Positions 1-9,695 are shown, numbered from the stretch's first letter. The stretch: DNA of 64,000 nt from an uncultured Lachnospiraceae bacterium (GCA_947367855.1 CANBFE010000006.1:71303-135302), one strand, 5' to 3'. Made by a program: numbers and translations. The notes: a model not told the origin generated them from the sequence alone.

Positions 1-768
1 CTGAACCAGACAGTTGGTTCCCTGCATGATAAAACCCGACATCCCCAGTGCGGTGATTTCCCTGGCCAGACCCGGATCCACCTTCAGGTTGACCTTCCGG
101 ATATGCAGCCCGGCCCTTTTTCCCGCCAGGAAGGAAAGCACCCAGACGCAGGACACCAGCTGACTCAGAATAGTGGCCAGGGCCGCCCCGGCCACTCCCA
201 TATTTAAGAGAAAGATAAAAACCGGATCCAGAACCAGATTCAGCACTGCTCCCATCAGCGTGGTCATCATCCCGGTCTTTGGAAAGCCCTGGGCATTGAT
301 AAAACCATTCAATCCTGTGGAGAGCATGGCAAAGGGAGTTCCAAACAGATAGATTCTCAGATAGGCATCCGCATATCCATAGGAGGCATCCCCTGCCCCA
401 AACAGGTACAGTACCGGCCTCCGGAAGATATAGCAGAATAAAAACAGAAACAGGGAACAGCCCGCCAGCAAGGAAAAGGTATTGCCCAGTATCTTTTCCG
501 CCCGCTGCTCCTCCCCTGCCCCCCTGGCTATGGAAAACAGCGGCGCTCCCCCTGTGCCAAAAAGAAAGGTAAACGCTGCAATCAATGTGGTCAGCGGAAA
601 TACCAGACCTATGCCGGTGAGGGCCATACTGTCCGCCCCCGGCAGATGCCCGATATACACACGGTCCACCACATTGTACAAAAGCTGCACCAGCTGTGCC
701 AGCATCAGGGGTACGGACTGTGCTATGATATTCTGCCAGACCTTCCCTTTCGAAAAATCATTTGTCAT
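1..768 (-). CDS. MATE family efflux transporter (3' part outside the window)
   Basis: Predicted cation-antiporting multidrug exporter of the inner membrane. The translation starts MTNDFSKGKVWQNI, followed by the SVPLMLAQLVQLLYNVVDRVYIGH stretch typical of the first helix of MATE proteins, with further hydrophobic helices and the GLNGFINAQGFPKTGMM stretch later on. About 256 of a usual ~450 residues are present; the C-terminal half lies beyond base 1. The ATG at 766-768 is preceded by AAGGAG about 16 bases upstream. The gene follows the small coiled-coil gene at 797-1030 by 28 bases, so the two are probably co-transcribed. Substrate unknown. Family assignment is firm; the full length cannot be checked. 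Confidence 0.9.
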   Translation of the reverse strand, partial: MTNDFSKGKVWQNIIAQSVPLMLAQLVQLLYNVVDRVYIGHLPGADSMALTGIGLVFPLTTLIAAFTFLFGTGGAPLFSIARGAGEEQRAEKILGNTFSLLAGCSLFLFLFCYIFRRPVLYLFGAGDASYGYADAYLRIYLFGTPFAMLSTGLNGFINAQGFPKTGMMTTLMGAVLNLVLDPVFIFLLNMGVAGAALATILSQLVSCVWVLSFLAGKRAGLHIRKVNLKVDPGLAREITALGMSGFIMQGTNCLVQ

Positions 769-796
769 ATATCGGGCTCACCTTCTCCTTCGTCTT

Positions 797-1030
797 TCAG
801 GAAGCCTCCCGGTTCTCCAGATACTGCTGCAGCACCTCCGCCACCTCGTCCGGCTCCAGTCCGGACTCCGAAATGATGTCACTGACCACTTCCAGCTCCT
901 TCCTGCGCTTCTCCTGATAAAGCTCCTCCAATTCCCGCTTCTCAGATTCCATCCGGGTTGCAAGCGCCTCAATCAGTTCCTCTTTTGCAGCAATTTTCTC
1001 CTCAACAGACTTCCGCTGTCCTCTCGCCAT
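797..1030 (-). CDS. Small charged coiled-coil protein, function unknown
   Basis: 77 residues, rich in Glu, Lys and Arg, starting MARGQRKSVEEKIAAKEELI. The first ~50 residues have a heptad-like pattern that predicts one long helix, followed by a short region with SESGLEPDEVAEVLQQYLE. It has a strong ribosome binding site (AAAGGAG, 6 bases before ATG), no signal peptide and no membrane segment, so it should be cytoplasmic. It sits directly upstream of the MATE exporter gene and probably shares its transcript. I do not recognise a named family. Its reality is supported by the ribosome binding site and the tight spacing. Confidence 0.7.
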   Translation of the reverse strand: MARGQRKSVEEKIAAKEELIEALATRMESEKRELEELYQEKRRKELEVVSDIISESGLEPDEVAEVLQQYLENREAS

Positions 1031-1140
1031 ATACTTCTCCTTTCGCCGGATTGTTCCCAGCCCTTTTCTACAAGTATATGGACAAGGCCTGAAATATATT
1101 CCTCAATTTCCTCTTTTTACAAATATTTAATCCACTCCTG

Positions 1141-4100
1141 TCAAGACAGCAGGGAAATAAAGTCCTCCCTGGTCATGCTTCCCAGCTGCCCTCCGTCCCC
1201 GTGGATAATCTGCTCCGAAAGAGCCTTTTTGCTCTCCTGCAGCTCCTGTATTTTCTCCTCAATGGTTCCCTTGGCAATCAGCCTGTACACCACCACCATC
1301 CTGGTCTGGCCGATACGGTGCGTGCGGTCAGTAGCCTGATTCTGCACCGCCAGATTCCACCAGGGATCGTAATGGATCACCACATCCGCCCCCGTCAGGT
1401 TCAGCCCAACGCCCCCTGCCTTCAGGGAAATCAGAAACAGTTTTGTGTCATCCCTGTTAAAAGCCTTCACAAGCTCCAGGCGCTTCTCCTTCGGAGTGGC
1501 CCCGGTAATCGTGTAGAAGCTGATTCCCTCTTCCTCCACCCGCTTTGCCAGCAGATCCAGCATGGATGTAAACTGGGAAAACAGCAGAATCCGGTGCCCG
1601 CCTTCCACAGCGCTGCGCACCAGTTCCACACAGGCGTCCAGTTTTGCGGACTCTCCCTGGTAACCGTCAAAGCAGAGTCCCGGATCACAGCAGATCTGCC
1701 GCAGCTTCATCAGTTCCGCCAGAATCTGTATCTTGTTTCTCTGAAATTCCTGGGCGTCCTGCATGCCGATCCGCTGCTTCATATGTACTACCTGCGCATC
1801 ATAAAGCCGCTGCTGTTCCTCGTCAAACTTCACATACCGGTTTTCCTCCAGTTTCTCAGGCAGATCCTTCAGCACATTCTCCTTCAGCCTGCGCAGGATG
1901 AAGGGCGCAGTCATTCTCTGAAGGCGTTCCAGTGCTTTCCCGTCCTCATTTCTCACAATAGGGGACTCAAAATCATTCCGGAACACATCATATCCGTACA
2001 GATATCCAGGAATCAGGAAATCAAAAATACTCCAGAGTTCACTGAGACGGTTTTCGATGGGCGTTCCCGTAAGGGCAAACCTGGTACGGCTGTTTATTAC
2101 CTTCACCGCCTTTGCCGCCGCAGTGGTATGATTCTTAATATACTGCGCCTCATCAATAATCTGATAATGGAATTCCTTCCCTTCATAGCAGGCAATATCC
2201 CGCTTCAGCAGGTCGTAGGAAGTCACGATCACATCAAATTCCTGATAATTCTCCAGTTTCTGCCGCCGCTCCTCCTGGGTTCCCGTGATAAAGCCGCAGG
2301 ACAGTTCCGGCGTATAATTCCGGATCTCCTCACCCCAGTTGTAAACAAGGGACGCCGGCGACACCACCAAAGAAGTCCCCTTCTTTCCTTCCTGCTTCGC
2401 AGAAAGCAGTACTGCCAGTACCTGAAGAGTCTTTCCCAGTCCCATATCGTCCGCCAGGATTCCCCCCAGCTGGTATGCCTCCAGTGTTCTCAGCCAGCGG
2501 TAGCCGTTCTTCTGGTATTCCCGCATAATCCCCCCCAGGGAGGCCGGTTCCTCAAAATCAGCATCCTTCACCGTCTTAAAGCTTTTTACCATCTTTCGGA
2601 AATATCCGTCCCTGCTGCTGTATATTTCCTCGTTTTTCTCCAACAGTCTGTCCAGATAGAGGGCACGGTACATGGGAAGCTTTACGTTTCCCTTTGCCAG
2701 TTCTTTCGGCGACATACGAAGCGCTTCCATCATCTCTGCCAGGACAGGAAGGGATCCCTCCTCATCCAGGCTCAGAAAATCCCCGTTCCTGAGCCTGTAG
2801 TATTTTTTCTTCTGCCGATAACTTTTCAGAATATCCAACAGCTCCTCCGGCGGCACATCCTGGGTTGTAATGTTCAGGTTCAGCAGATTTCTGGACACGG
2901 ATATTCCCACTGACATGCGCACCCTGCGTCCGATATTCAGACCGGTAAACCTCCTGGTGCACTGCACCTCACCCAGAGTCAGCAGCATGTCCACTCCCTT
3001 GTCCAGTACCTGGTACATCCGTTCCTCCTCCTGACCGCAGTGGCATTCCCCCTTCACCCTGTCCCAGTAGGGAAACCACTGTTTCACCAGAAACATGGTC
3101 TCTGCCTCCCTTATCTTTTCCCGGAAAGACTCCAGAATAACGCCCTCCGCGCCGCTGTCCGTAAAGTCCGGAACGCTGAATTCCTTCTCCCCGTATCTTG
3201 CAGCCACACGGCAGACCATATTGTGCTCCTCAGCATCCAGATAAAAGACAAACTTTGCCTGAGGGGGAAGGTATTCGGCAATCTCTTGGGCATTTTCTTC
3301 CATGATATCCACCACGCCCTCCAACTGGGGCAGCACCGAATAATAAAACTGGGCCAGATTGTTCCTCCCCACCTGAAAGGACAGATTGCCGTCCCGGCAG
3401 AACCTGGCAATGGTCCTGATCTTTTTCAGAAATTCCTCCTCCAGTCTGCAGAACATCTCATCCTGCAGATAGTATGCGTTTCCCACGCCATAATAAAGCC
3501 TGGGCATGCGGCAGTCCACCATAACCCCATGAAAACTTCTACTTTCGCCCATGTCATTTTTGCGTATGGTCATGGAAACCCGGGGATTCTGCCTTCTGGT
3601 ATGAAGCAGGGCCTTTATCCTGGTCTCGTTGTCCCTGTCCTCATACTCTATGCTCTCTCCCTCGCTCAGATCATACAGCGCATCCAGCCTCCATCCAAAA
3701 AGCGCAAATTCACCGTTCTTGGATGCCGCCCTCTTGGAATAACTGCGGGCTTCTATCATCCTGCGCTCAAATGCCAACTCCTCCTTCACGATCCTGCCGA
3801 TAAAATCAATCCATTTTCTCGATGTCTCCGTAAAATTATTGATATGATGGTTAATTCCCGTGCTGCTGCCGTAACATGCAGTCTTGGATTCCTGGACATT
3901 CTGGTAAAATTCAAATAAATCCTTGATCACAAACAGTTTCTTCTCTCCCACCTTAAAGGAAACTGCCAGTTCTTCGTTTTTTAATACCACCCTCGGAAGC
4001 AGCCTCAGACTGTCCGCCCTGCCGATGGTACCTGAAACCACACTGTTTGCCCGCTGTTCTGAAAACGCCTGCATCAGCATAACGGCCCGCTTGTCTGTGG

Positions 4101-4647
4101 CGTCCCCCAGCTCGCTCTCTTCCAGCTTCTCCTCGATCAGGTTCAGGAATCCTGCAAGATACGCGCAGTATTCCCTGCGGTAATACCTGGTGTAATAATG
4201 CCTTCTGCACTCCAGACACTGGCATTCCGTAAACAAAACCGAATTCCGGTCAAAAACCACATGTACCGGAAAGACGGTCCGTCCTTCGGTGCCTTCCCCC
4301 ACTGCCTCGGCTATCAGCTCATTCCTGTCTTCCACATATCCGCTCTCCAGTGAGCAGATTCTTACATTTCCTTCCTGACAGACCTTCTCCCCCTTTTGGA
4401 GAATGGCCTTTGTCAGCCTGAGCCCCCTTCGTATTGCCTTCATGTCAAAATACCGATAACTTCCCCGGGCGATATATTCCTCCAGGCTGTGCAGCCCCCT
4501 TTCCGGCAGCTGTTCCTCCTCTTCCTGCTGGTTCAGTATAACATATTCCTCTTCACCGGAATTTTCCTTTCCGGCATCCGACTGCCCGTTATCAAATTCC
4601 GTAACCTTTATTATCTCTGTCTGCTGTTCGGTTTTGTTTTTCTTCAT
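1141..4647 (-). CDS. SNF2-family DEAD/DEAH-box helicase with SNF2-associated domain
   Basis: 1168 residues. The first ~120 residues are acidic and poorly conserved. A Cys-rich motif around residues 140-165 (ECQCLEC...YC-x-Y) has the layout of a SWIM zinc finger, but the expected last His is Tyr. A long SNF2-associated region follows. The ATPase core begins near residue 728 with GGILADDMGLGKT (Walker A), then DEAQ near 832 (Walker B) and LTGTPIENRLSELWSIFDF. The second RecA-like lobe has LLFSQFTSMLDLL, GGVGLNLTGAD and DRTHRIGQ near 1112. Bacterial SNF2 proteins are double-stranded DNA translocases that remodel protein-DNA complexes (family knowledge). It has its own sigma-A-like promoter at 4698-4726 and ribosome binding site AAGGGAAGAG, so it is a single-gene unit. 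Its exact substrate is unknown. Confidence 0.93.
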   Translation of the reverse strand: MKKNKTEQQTEIIKVTEFDNGQSDAGKENSGEEEYVILNQQEEEEQLPERGLHSLEEYIARGSYRYFDMKAIRRGLRLTKAILQKGEKVCQEGNVRICSLESGYVEDRNELIAEAVGEGTEGRTVFPVHVVFDRNSVLFTECQCLECRRHYYTRYYRREYCAYLAGFLNLIEEKLEESELGDATDKRAVMLMQAFSEQRANSVVSGTIGRADSLRLLPRVVLKNEELAVSFKVGEKKLFVIKDLFEFYQNVQESKTACYGSSTGINHHINNFTETSRKWIDFIGRIVKEELAFERRMIEARSYSKRAASKNGEFALFGWRLDALYDLSEGESIEYEDRDNETRIKALLHTRRQNPRVSMTIRKNDMGESRSFHGVMVDCRMPRLYYGVGNAYYLQDEMFCRLEEEFLKKIRTIARFCRDGNLSFQVGRNNLAQFYYSVLPQLEGVVDIMEENAQEIAEYLPPQAKFVFYLDAEEHNMVCRVAARYGEKEFSVPDFTDSGAEGVILESFREKIREAETMFLVKQWFPYWDRVKGECHCGQEEERMYQVLDKGVDMLLTLGEVQCTRRFTGLNIGRRVRMSVGISVSRNLLNLNITTQDVPPEELLDILKSYRQKKKYYRLRNGDFLSLDEEGSLPVLAEMMEALRMSPKELAKGNVKLPMYRALYLDRLLEKNEEIYSSRDGYFRKMVKSFKTVKDADFEEPASLGGIMREYQKNGYRWLRTLEAYQLGGILADDMGLGKTLQVLAVLLSAKQEGKKGTSLVVSPASLVYNWGEEIRNYTPELSCGFITGTQEERRQKLENYQEFDVIVTSYDLLKRDIACYEGKEFHYQIIDEAQYIKNHTTAAAKAVKVINSRTRFALTGTPIENRLSELWSIFDFLIPGYLYGYDVFRNDFESPIVRNEDGKALERLQRMTAPFILRRLKENVLKDLPEKLEENRYVKFDEEQQRLYDAQVVHMKQRIGMQDAQEFQRNKIQILAELMKLRQICCDPGLCFDGYQGESAKLDACVELVRSAVEGGHRILLFSQFTSMLDLLAKRVEEEGISFYTITGATPKEKRLELVKAFNRDDTKLFLISLKAGGVGLNLTGADVVIHYDPWWNLAVQNQATDRTHRIGQTRMVVVYRLIAKGTIEEKIQELQESKKALSEQIIHGDGGQLGSMTREDFISLLS

Positions 4648-4697
4648 CTATCTCTTCCCTTTTCATAATGACCCCGATTTCACCTGGTCTTTAAATT

Positions 4698-4726
4698 ATT
4701 ATATATTCTTTTGGGACAACAAGCAA
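4698..4726 (-). promoter_or_regulatory. Sigma-A-type promoter of the SNF2 helicase gene
   Basis: Read on the minus strand: TTGCTT (4721-4726), a 17-base spacer, TATAAT (4698-4703). It lies about 50 bases upstream of the SNF2 start codon. Assigned by consensus and spacing only. Confidence 0.65.
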
Positions 4727-4749
4727 TGGAAATCTGTCAAAAGACATGT

Positions 4750-4781
4750 AAAAAGGCCCCGGCTTGCACCGAGACCTTTTT
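4750..4781 (-). terminator. Rho-independent terminator after the RND-TetR operon
   Basis: Imperfect hairpin AAAAAGGYCYCGG / CCGRGRCCTTTTT (two mismatched pairs) with a 6-base loop, flanked by A5 and T5 so that it could act in both directions. It lies between the TetR gene end (4925) and the SNF2 promoter and should stop transcripts coming from the exporter operon. Confidence 0.6.
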
Positions 4782-4801
4782 ACTATTTCTAATGAGGGGG
4801 G

Positions 4802-4825
4802 AGATAGTGAGTTCACCAACTATCT
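4802..4825. repeat. Perfect inverted repeat, 7-bp arms, between the TetR gene and the terminator
   Basis: AGATAGT (4802-4808) and ACTATCT (4819-4825) around a 10-base loop, next to a G6 run at 4796-4801. It has no T-run, so it is not a terminator by itself. Role unknown: it could be an RNA 3'-end stabiliser, a protein binding site or a small dispersed repeat. Confidence 0.4.
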
Positions 4826-4924
4826 GAAATTTATTATACAGATAAAATATGTCCAAAATATGTCTGTTTTCTTATAAATATCTAAAAATTATAAACAAAC
4901 AAAAAATTTCCGCGTCTGCAGTCC

Positions 4925-5563
4925 CTATTCCTTTTTTACCGCAAGTTCATTCATAACTCCCCGGTACACCAGAGCCCGCAGCGTCTCAGGTTCCGTGCAC
5001 AGATAACGCCCGGAGGTCACCGCCGTCATATAAGTCAGCAGATGCGCGAAAAGACAGTGCACCATGTAATCCAGTGGCAGGTCTCCCCGCAGTTCCCCTC
5101 TCTCCACACCCTGCTGCAGGATTCTTCCAAACACATTCAGCGGAAAATAGGACTTCAGCTCCTCCACACACATTTTCTCCTGGATTTTCCGGTTAAAATC
5201 AGAAGTGTCCGTCATCATATGCACGATCCGCAGAAAACATTTCTTATGATCCTCCCGTTTCTCCACCTCCTCAAGAAGGAAATTGAGCTGGTTTTGAAAG
5301 CATCCCTGCTCCTCCATGACTCTTTCCAGCCATACAAACATTGTCTTTACCTGATAGACAATGGCGCATCCCACAATCTCCTCCCTGGAATCAAAATATT
5401 CATATGCCGTACCCTTTCCGATACCCGCCCGCTCCGTAATGGTGGAAACCCTGATCTTTGATGCATCGGCTCCCTCCTCCAGCATCTGGAGCACTGCCCT
5501 GTACATCCGGCATACCTTCGGGGGCAGCTGGTCCGTATCCTCCAGACCGTTTATTTTTTCCAT
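4925..5563 (-). CDS. TetR/AcrR family transcriptional regulator
   Basis: 212 residues. The N-terminal helix-turn-helix region (about residues 20-70) reads ASKIRVSTITERAGIGKGTAYEYF, the standard TetR DNA-recognition motif; the remaining all-helical ligand-binding part diverges as in all members. The gene follows the RND exporter gene by 41 bases on the same strand, with a strong ribosome binding site (GGAGGAGGG). A palindrome of the type bound by TetR proteins lies just downstream of the promoter ahead of the RND gene, so it most likely represses both the exporter and itself (inference). The inducing ligand is unknown and is probably a substrate of the pump. Confidence 0.9.
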   Translation of the reverse strand: MEKINGLEDTDQLPPKVCRMYRAVLQMLEEGADASKIRVSTITERAGIGKGTAYEYFDSREEIVGCAIVYQVKTMFVWLERVMEEQGCFQNQLNFLLEEVEKREDHKKCFLRIVHMMTDTSDFNRKIQEKMCVEELKSYFPLNVFGRILQQGVERGELRGDLPLDYMVHCLFAHLLTYMTAVTSGRYLCTEPETLRALVYRGVMNELAVKKE

Positions 5564-5604
5564 ATTACACCCTCCTCCCCGTTCCCATGAAGCGTTTTTC
5601 TCTC

Positions 5605-8600
5605 TTAATCCGTCCTTTTCCCGCGAATAAGCATATCATATATACAGGGTATCACAATCAGGGTAAGCAGGGTGCCGTAAGTCAGACCGCCGATGGTAAC
5701 CACCGCCATGGGCTTTGCCATCTCCGCTCCCATATCATTGCTGAACACCATGGTGGACAACGCAAGAATCGTAGTCAGCGCAGTCATCAGCACCGGCCTT
5801 AGCCTGGTGCGTCCTGCCGTAAGGATCGCCTGCCTTTTGTCCATGCCGCCCTCCCTCAGTTGGTTCATATAATCAATAATTACAATACCGTTGTTTACAA
5901 TGATGCCCGCCAGCATCACGAAACCGATCATGGCAATAACGCTCACCTCGCTTCCGCTGACATACAGTCCCAGAAATCCTCCCGTAAAAGCCAGGGGAAT
6001 CGTAAACAATATGATAAACGGCGACAGCAGGGACTGAAACTGGGCTACCATGATCAGGTACATAAACAGCACTGCAAGCACCAACATCAGCATAATCTGC
6101 TCCATGGCGTCCACTATCATCTCGTTCTCTCCGGAAAATACCAGACGATACCCGGACGGCATCTCATAGCCCTCCAGTTTCTGCTCCACCTGGGCAGACA
6201 CCAGACCCACATTGTACCCTTCCGCAATGGCTGCTGACACGCCCACATATCTGGTCTGGTCAGAGCGGTTTATGGAGTGCAAAGCCTCCGTGACCTCAAA
6301 ATCCGCAATGTCTCTCAGAAGCACTTTCACAGCCTCCCCCTCTTCCCCGGTGCCGTCCAGTTCCACTTCCTTTACTAGCTCCCTGGTCAGTTCTATATCG
6401 CTGCCATTCATTACATAGACATTGTAATCCTTGTCAGCAGTCACCAGAGTGGTGGCGCTTCCGGCCTCAGCCAGACGCCCATACAGCTGCGCATACACCT
6501 GGGCCACTGTGAGACCATACTGCACCGCCTTATCCCTGTTCACAAGAATCCGCAGTTCCTCGTCAGCATCTTCCAGTCCGTCGCTGACCTCGGTGGTGCC
6601 CTCCACGCTCTCTATAATGGCTGCCACTTCCTCCGCAATACGCCTGAGCGTGTCCAGTTCCCGTCCCCGAACCTGGATGGAAATTCCGCTTCCCCCCATG
6701 GCGCTCATGTCCATGCTTGAGGTATCTATTGTGATTTCCGCCCCGAAGCCTTCCGTTTTCTCCCTGATAATCCCGGCAATTTCCTCATTGCTCATGGACT
6801 TGTCTTCCTTTGTCACCACATAGACCGTGGCTGAATTGGTGCTGCCTCCACCGCCTCCCAGGAGAGACATATTGGAGCTGCTGGACATGGCTCCCACATT
6901 CTGTACATCCTCTATGGACAGAATCGCTTCCACCACCTGATTTGTCACTTCCCCTGTCTCCTGCAGACCGGCATCCTCCGCAAGTTTCACACTGACTGTC
7001 AGCTGTGTGGAATCCATGTCAGACATAAACGCGGTTCCGTTGGAAAACGCCAGGGCAATACTGCCCGCCATCAGCCCCAACGCAAGGACAATCACCAGGG
7101 GTTTTCCTTTCAGGGAAAGCGCCAGCAGCCTTTCGTATCCTTTTGTCATGAAACCGAAAATCCTGCTTTCCTTCTGCTCTTTTGACTTCCCCAGTACCCT
7201 GGAGGCCATGGCCGGCACCACAGTCAGAGCAATGACCAGGCTGGCCAGCAGGGAATAGGCAATGGTAAGTCCCATATCCACAAAAAGCTGTCTGGTAATC
7301 CCCTCCGTAAACACAATGGGCAGAAAAACGCATACCGTCGTCAGTGTGGAGGCCACAATGGCTCCCGCCACTTCCGTGGCCCCTGCCATGGCCGCATCCC
7401 GGACAGAGTATCCCTCTCCCCTGAGCCTGTATATATTTTCGATTACCACGATGGAATTGTCCACCAGCATACCGATTCCCAGAGCCAGACCTGACAAGGA
7501 GATGATATTCAGGGTCACTCCGCTGAAATACATACACACAATGGCTGTCACAAGGCTTACGGGAATGGAAAATGCCACCACTATGGTAGGTCTCAAATCC
7601 TTTAAAAAGATCAGAAGAATCAGGATCGCCAGAATCGCCCCGAATAAAATATTATCAATAATGGAATCCATAACCAGGTCTATGTAGATTCCCTGGTCCA
7701 TCAGGGTGATCAGGGACAAATCGCCGTTTTCCGCCATCATCTCCCCGAAGCGCTCCACCAGCAGGTCAGAAACTTCTCCGGTGGAATATCCCGTCTGCTT
7801 CTGAATGGTCAGCATGATTCCCGCGCTTCCGTCCACATTGGCATAGATTTCCCCGGAATTGTCCGTGTAAAATACATCTGCCACATCCCCAAGGGTAATC
7901 ACCGGCACCCCGTCCATATGCATATCCATCAGGGGCAGGGCCTGCAGTTCTTCCACCGTGGAGGGCTTATCCCCCACCCGTACCATGTATTCCACGCCCT
8001 CCTCGGTGACATAACCGGCAGGCATGGAAAAGTTCTGGGCTGTCAGCAGATTTTTGATGGTGTCCACAGTGAGAACCTTCGTCATGTCTGCCTGTTCATA
8101 TGCGGACTCCTTTGCCTCTGCCAACTGCTTCTCTCCCTCCTCCAGCTGTTCCTGAGCCTCCTTCAGCTGCTCCTCGCCGCTTTTGATCTGTTCCATGGCA
8201 GAGTCCAGCTGGTTTTCCACCATTTTCATCTGGTAGTCCCCCATGGCGATCTGGGAACTGGCCTCCGCAAACCCCAGAGCTGCCTCCAGCTGCCCTTTCT
8301 CCACTTCCACCAGTCCCGCATTCACCATGGAAAGCTGTTCCTCCAGAGTGGCAAGAGTCTGATTTGCCATGGCTTCATAGGCTTCCATGCCCATACCGTT
8401 GGTGATGGAATTCAGTGCGCTTTCCAGATTCTCCCTCTGGGCCACAATCTGATTGGATCCCCCCTGGGACATAAGGGTCAGAACCGCCGCCACTGAGACA
8501 AAATTATTACAGTCCGCCCAGTCCGTAGTCTCTAGCTGAAGAATCAGCTCGTCCATCTGGGCATCCACGCCCTTCATCTGGGCAATGATCTCGCTGCCCA

Positions 8601-9663
8601 GATAGGCCTGTTTCAAATCTGCAATCTCCTGGCGGAGCCTCGCCTCTTCCTCCGGATTGGGATTCTCACCGTAAATACTTTCATACAATCCCTGATAAGC
8701 CCTCAGATATGTCTCCGGCGCGCTGATCAGGATATCCGTCAGGGCATTGATGGCAGCAATTCCCTCACTGAGCTGCCTGGCAGTGGCCAGGTTGGTAGTC
8801 AGGGTCATCTTGGCCGCCTCCAGGTCTGTCTTTGCGGTCAGCAGATCCTTTTTTGTGTTTGCCAGGGTCTGGGATGCCTCATCCTTCTTCTGGTTCAGCT
8901 CCTCCCTTCCGCTGTTCAGCTCTGCCTTGCCGCTGTTGAGCTCCCTGCGCCCCTGCTGGATTTCCTTTTTGCCGTCCTCCAGTTCCGCCCGTCCGTCTTC
9001 CAGGGCCTTGCGGCCGTCCTCCAGTTCTTCTTCCGCGTCCTTCATCCTGTCATCTATGGCTGCAAAAACCTTCTCGTTAACCGCATCCACTTTGTCCTGC
9101 CGGATGATGACATTCACGCTCTCCTCCAACAGCCCGGTGGCGCTGACACTGGCCACGCCCTCTATGCTTTCCAGTTCAGGCATAACCCATTCCTGCACAT
9201 ATGTACTGATCTGCGCGTTATCCATCCCTTCCACACCCACTGCCGCGATCATAATGGGCAGCATGTCCGGATTCAGTTTCATGATAATGGGATTTCCCAC
9301 GGAGTCATCCCAGTAACTCTTAATCTGATCCAGACTCTCCCTGATTTCCAGGGATACCGCATTCATGTCCGCAGTCTGGGCAAATTCCAGGACGACCATG
9401 GAATAGTTCTCATTGGAAACGGAGCTTATGCTCTCAATATTGCTCACTGTGGCCATGGACGCCTCCACGGGCTGCGTCACCGCCATCTCCACTGTCTCGG
9501 GGCTGGCACCCGGGTAGGTAGTCATCACGATCACATAGGGCAGGCTGATATTGGGCAGAAGATCTGCCGTCATTCTGGTAAAGCTCACCACACCCAGAAT
9601 AATTGCCAGGACCACCCCCACCAACACTGTATAAGGTTTTTTTACACTGAATTTAGAAATCAT
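5605..9663 (-). CDS. RND-type efflux transporter (HAE1/AcrB-like) with a long coiled-coil insertion
   Basis: 1352 residues, against roughly 1050 for typical AcrB-like permeases. The start MISKFSVKKPYTVLVGVVLA is the usual first TM helix, followed by ADLLPNISLPYVIV and PGASPETVE of the porter domain. The TM core has the VDNSIVVIENIYR motif of TM4, and the second half contains LAFTGGFLGLYVSG and VNNGIVIIDY. The extra length is an insertion at about residues 208-530, rich in repeats of the type LEDGRAELEDGKKEI, which predict coiled coil. It uses the proton gradient to export compounds; the substrate is unknown. No outer-membrane channel or adaptor gene is nearby, as expected for a monoderm. Start chosen from the GGAGGAG site 8 bases upstream. 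It is the first gene of the operon shared with the TetR gene. Confidence 0.93.
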   Translation of the reverse strand: MISKFSVKKPYTVLVGVVLAIILGVVSFTRMTADLLPNISLPYVIVMTTYPGASPETVEMAVTQPVEASMATVSNIESISSVSNENYSMVVLEFAQTADMNAVSLEIRESLDQIKSYWDDSVGNPIIMKLNPDMLPIMIAAVGVEGMDNAQISTYVQEWVMPELESIEGVASVSATGLLEESVNVIIRQDKVDAVNEKVFAAIDDRMKDAEEELEDGRKALEDGRAELEDGKKEIQQGRRELNSGKAELNSGREELNQKKDEASQTLANTKKDLLTAKTDLEAAKMTLTTNLATARQLSEGIAAINALTDILISAPETYLRAYQGLYESIYGENPNPEEEARLRQEIADLKQAYLGSEIIAQMKGVDAQMDELILQLETTDWADCNNFVSVAAVLTLMSQGGSNQIVAQRENLESALNSITNGMGMEAYEAMANQTLATLEEQLSMVNAGLVEVEKGQLEAALGFAEASSQIAMGDYQMKMVENQLDSAMEQIKSGEEQLKEAQEQLEEGEKQLAEAKESAYEQADMTKVLTVDTIKNLLTAQNFSMPAGYVTEEGVEYMVRVGDKPSTVEELQALPLMDMHMDGVPVITLGDVADVFYTDNSGEIYANVDGSAGIMLTIQKQTGYSTGEVSDLLVERFGEMMAENGDLSLITLMDQGIYIDLVMDSIIDNILFGAILAILILLIFLKDLRPTIVVAFSIPVSLVTAIVCMYFSGVTLNIISLSGLALGIGMLVDNSIVVIENIYRLRGEGYSVRDAAMAGATEVAGAIVASTLTTVCVFLPIVFTEGITRQLFVDMGLTIAYSLLASLVIALTVVPAMASRVLGKSKEQKESRIFGFMTKGYERLLALSLKGKPLVIVLALGLMAGSIALAFSNGTAFMSDMDSTQLTVSVKLAEDAGLQETGEVTNQVVEAILSIEDVQNVGAMSSSSNMSLLGGGGGSTNSATVYVVTKEDKSMSNEEIAGIIREKTEGFGAEITIDTSSMDMSAMGGSGISIQVRGRELDTLRRIAEEVAAIIESVEGTTEVSDGLEDADEELRILVNRDKAVQYGLTVAQVYAQLYGRLAEAGSATTLVTADKDYNVYVMNGSDIELTRELVKEVELDGTGEEGEAVKVLLRDIADFEVTEALHSINRSDQTRYVGVSAAIAEGYNVGLVSAQVEQKLEGYEMPSGYRLVFSGENEMIVDAMEQIMLMLVLAVLFMYLIMVAQFQSLLSPFIILFTIPLAFTGGFLGLYVSGSEVSVIAMIGFVMLAGIIVNNGIVIIDYMNQLREGGMDKRQAILTAGRTRLRPVLMTALTTILALSTMVFSNDMGAEMAKPMAVVTIGGLTYGTLLTLIVIPCIYDMLIRGKRTD

Positions 9664-9683
9664 GTCTGCTGCTCCTCCGCCGT

Positions 9684-9695
9684 CCGACCGGTCGG
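9684..9695. promoter_or_regulatory. Probable TetR operator (perfect 12-bp palindrome)
   Basis: CCGACCGGTCGG is a perfect palindrome, and one base further out on each side G and C pair again, giving GNCCGACCGGTCGGNC. It lies 20 bases downstream of the -10 box, near the transcription start and in front of the RND start codon. The form matches known operators of TetR-family exporter repressors (established pattern); binding by the TetR encoded in this operon is inference. Confidence 0.7.

Noticed and set aside
1201..2913. Long open frame on the plus strand opposite the SNF2 helicase
   Set aside because: It is the mirror of a strongly coding gene on the other strand; no ribosome binding site and a residue mix (Leu, His, Gln) typical of antisense frames.
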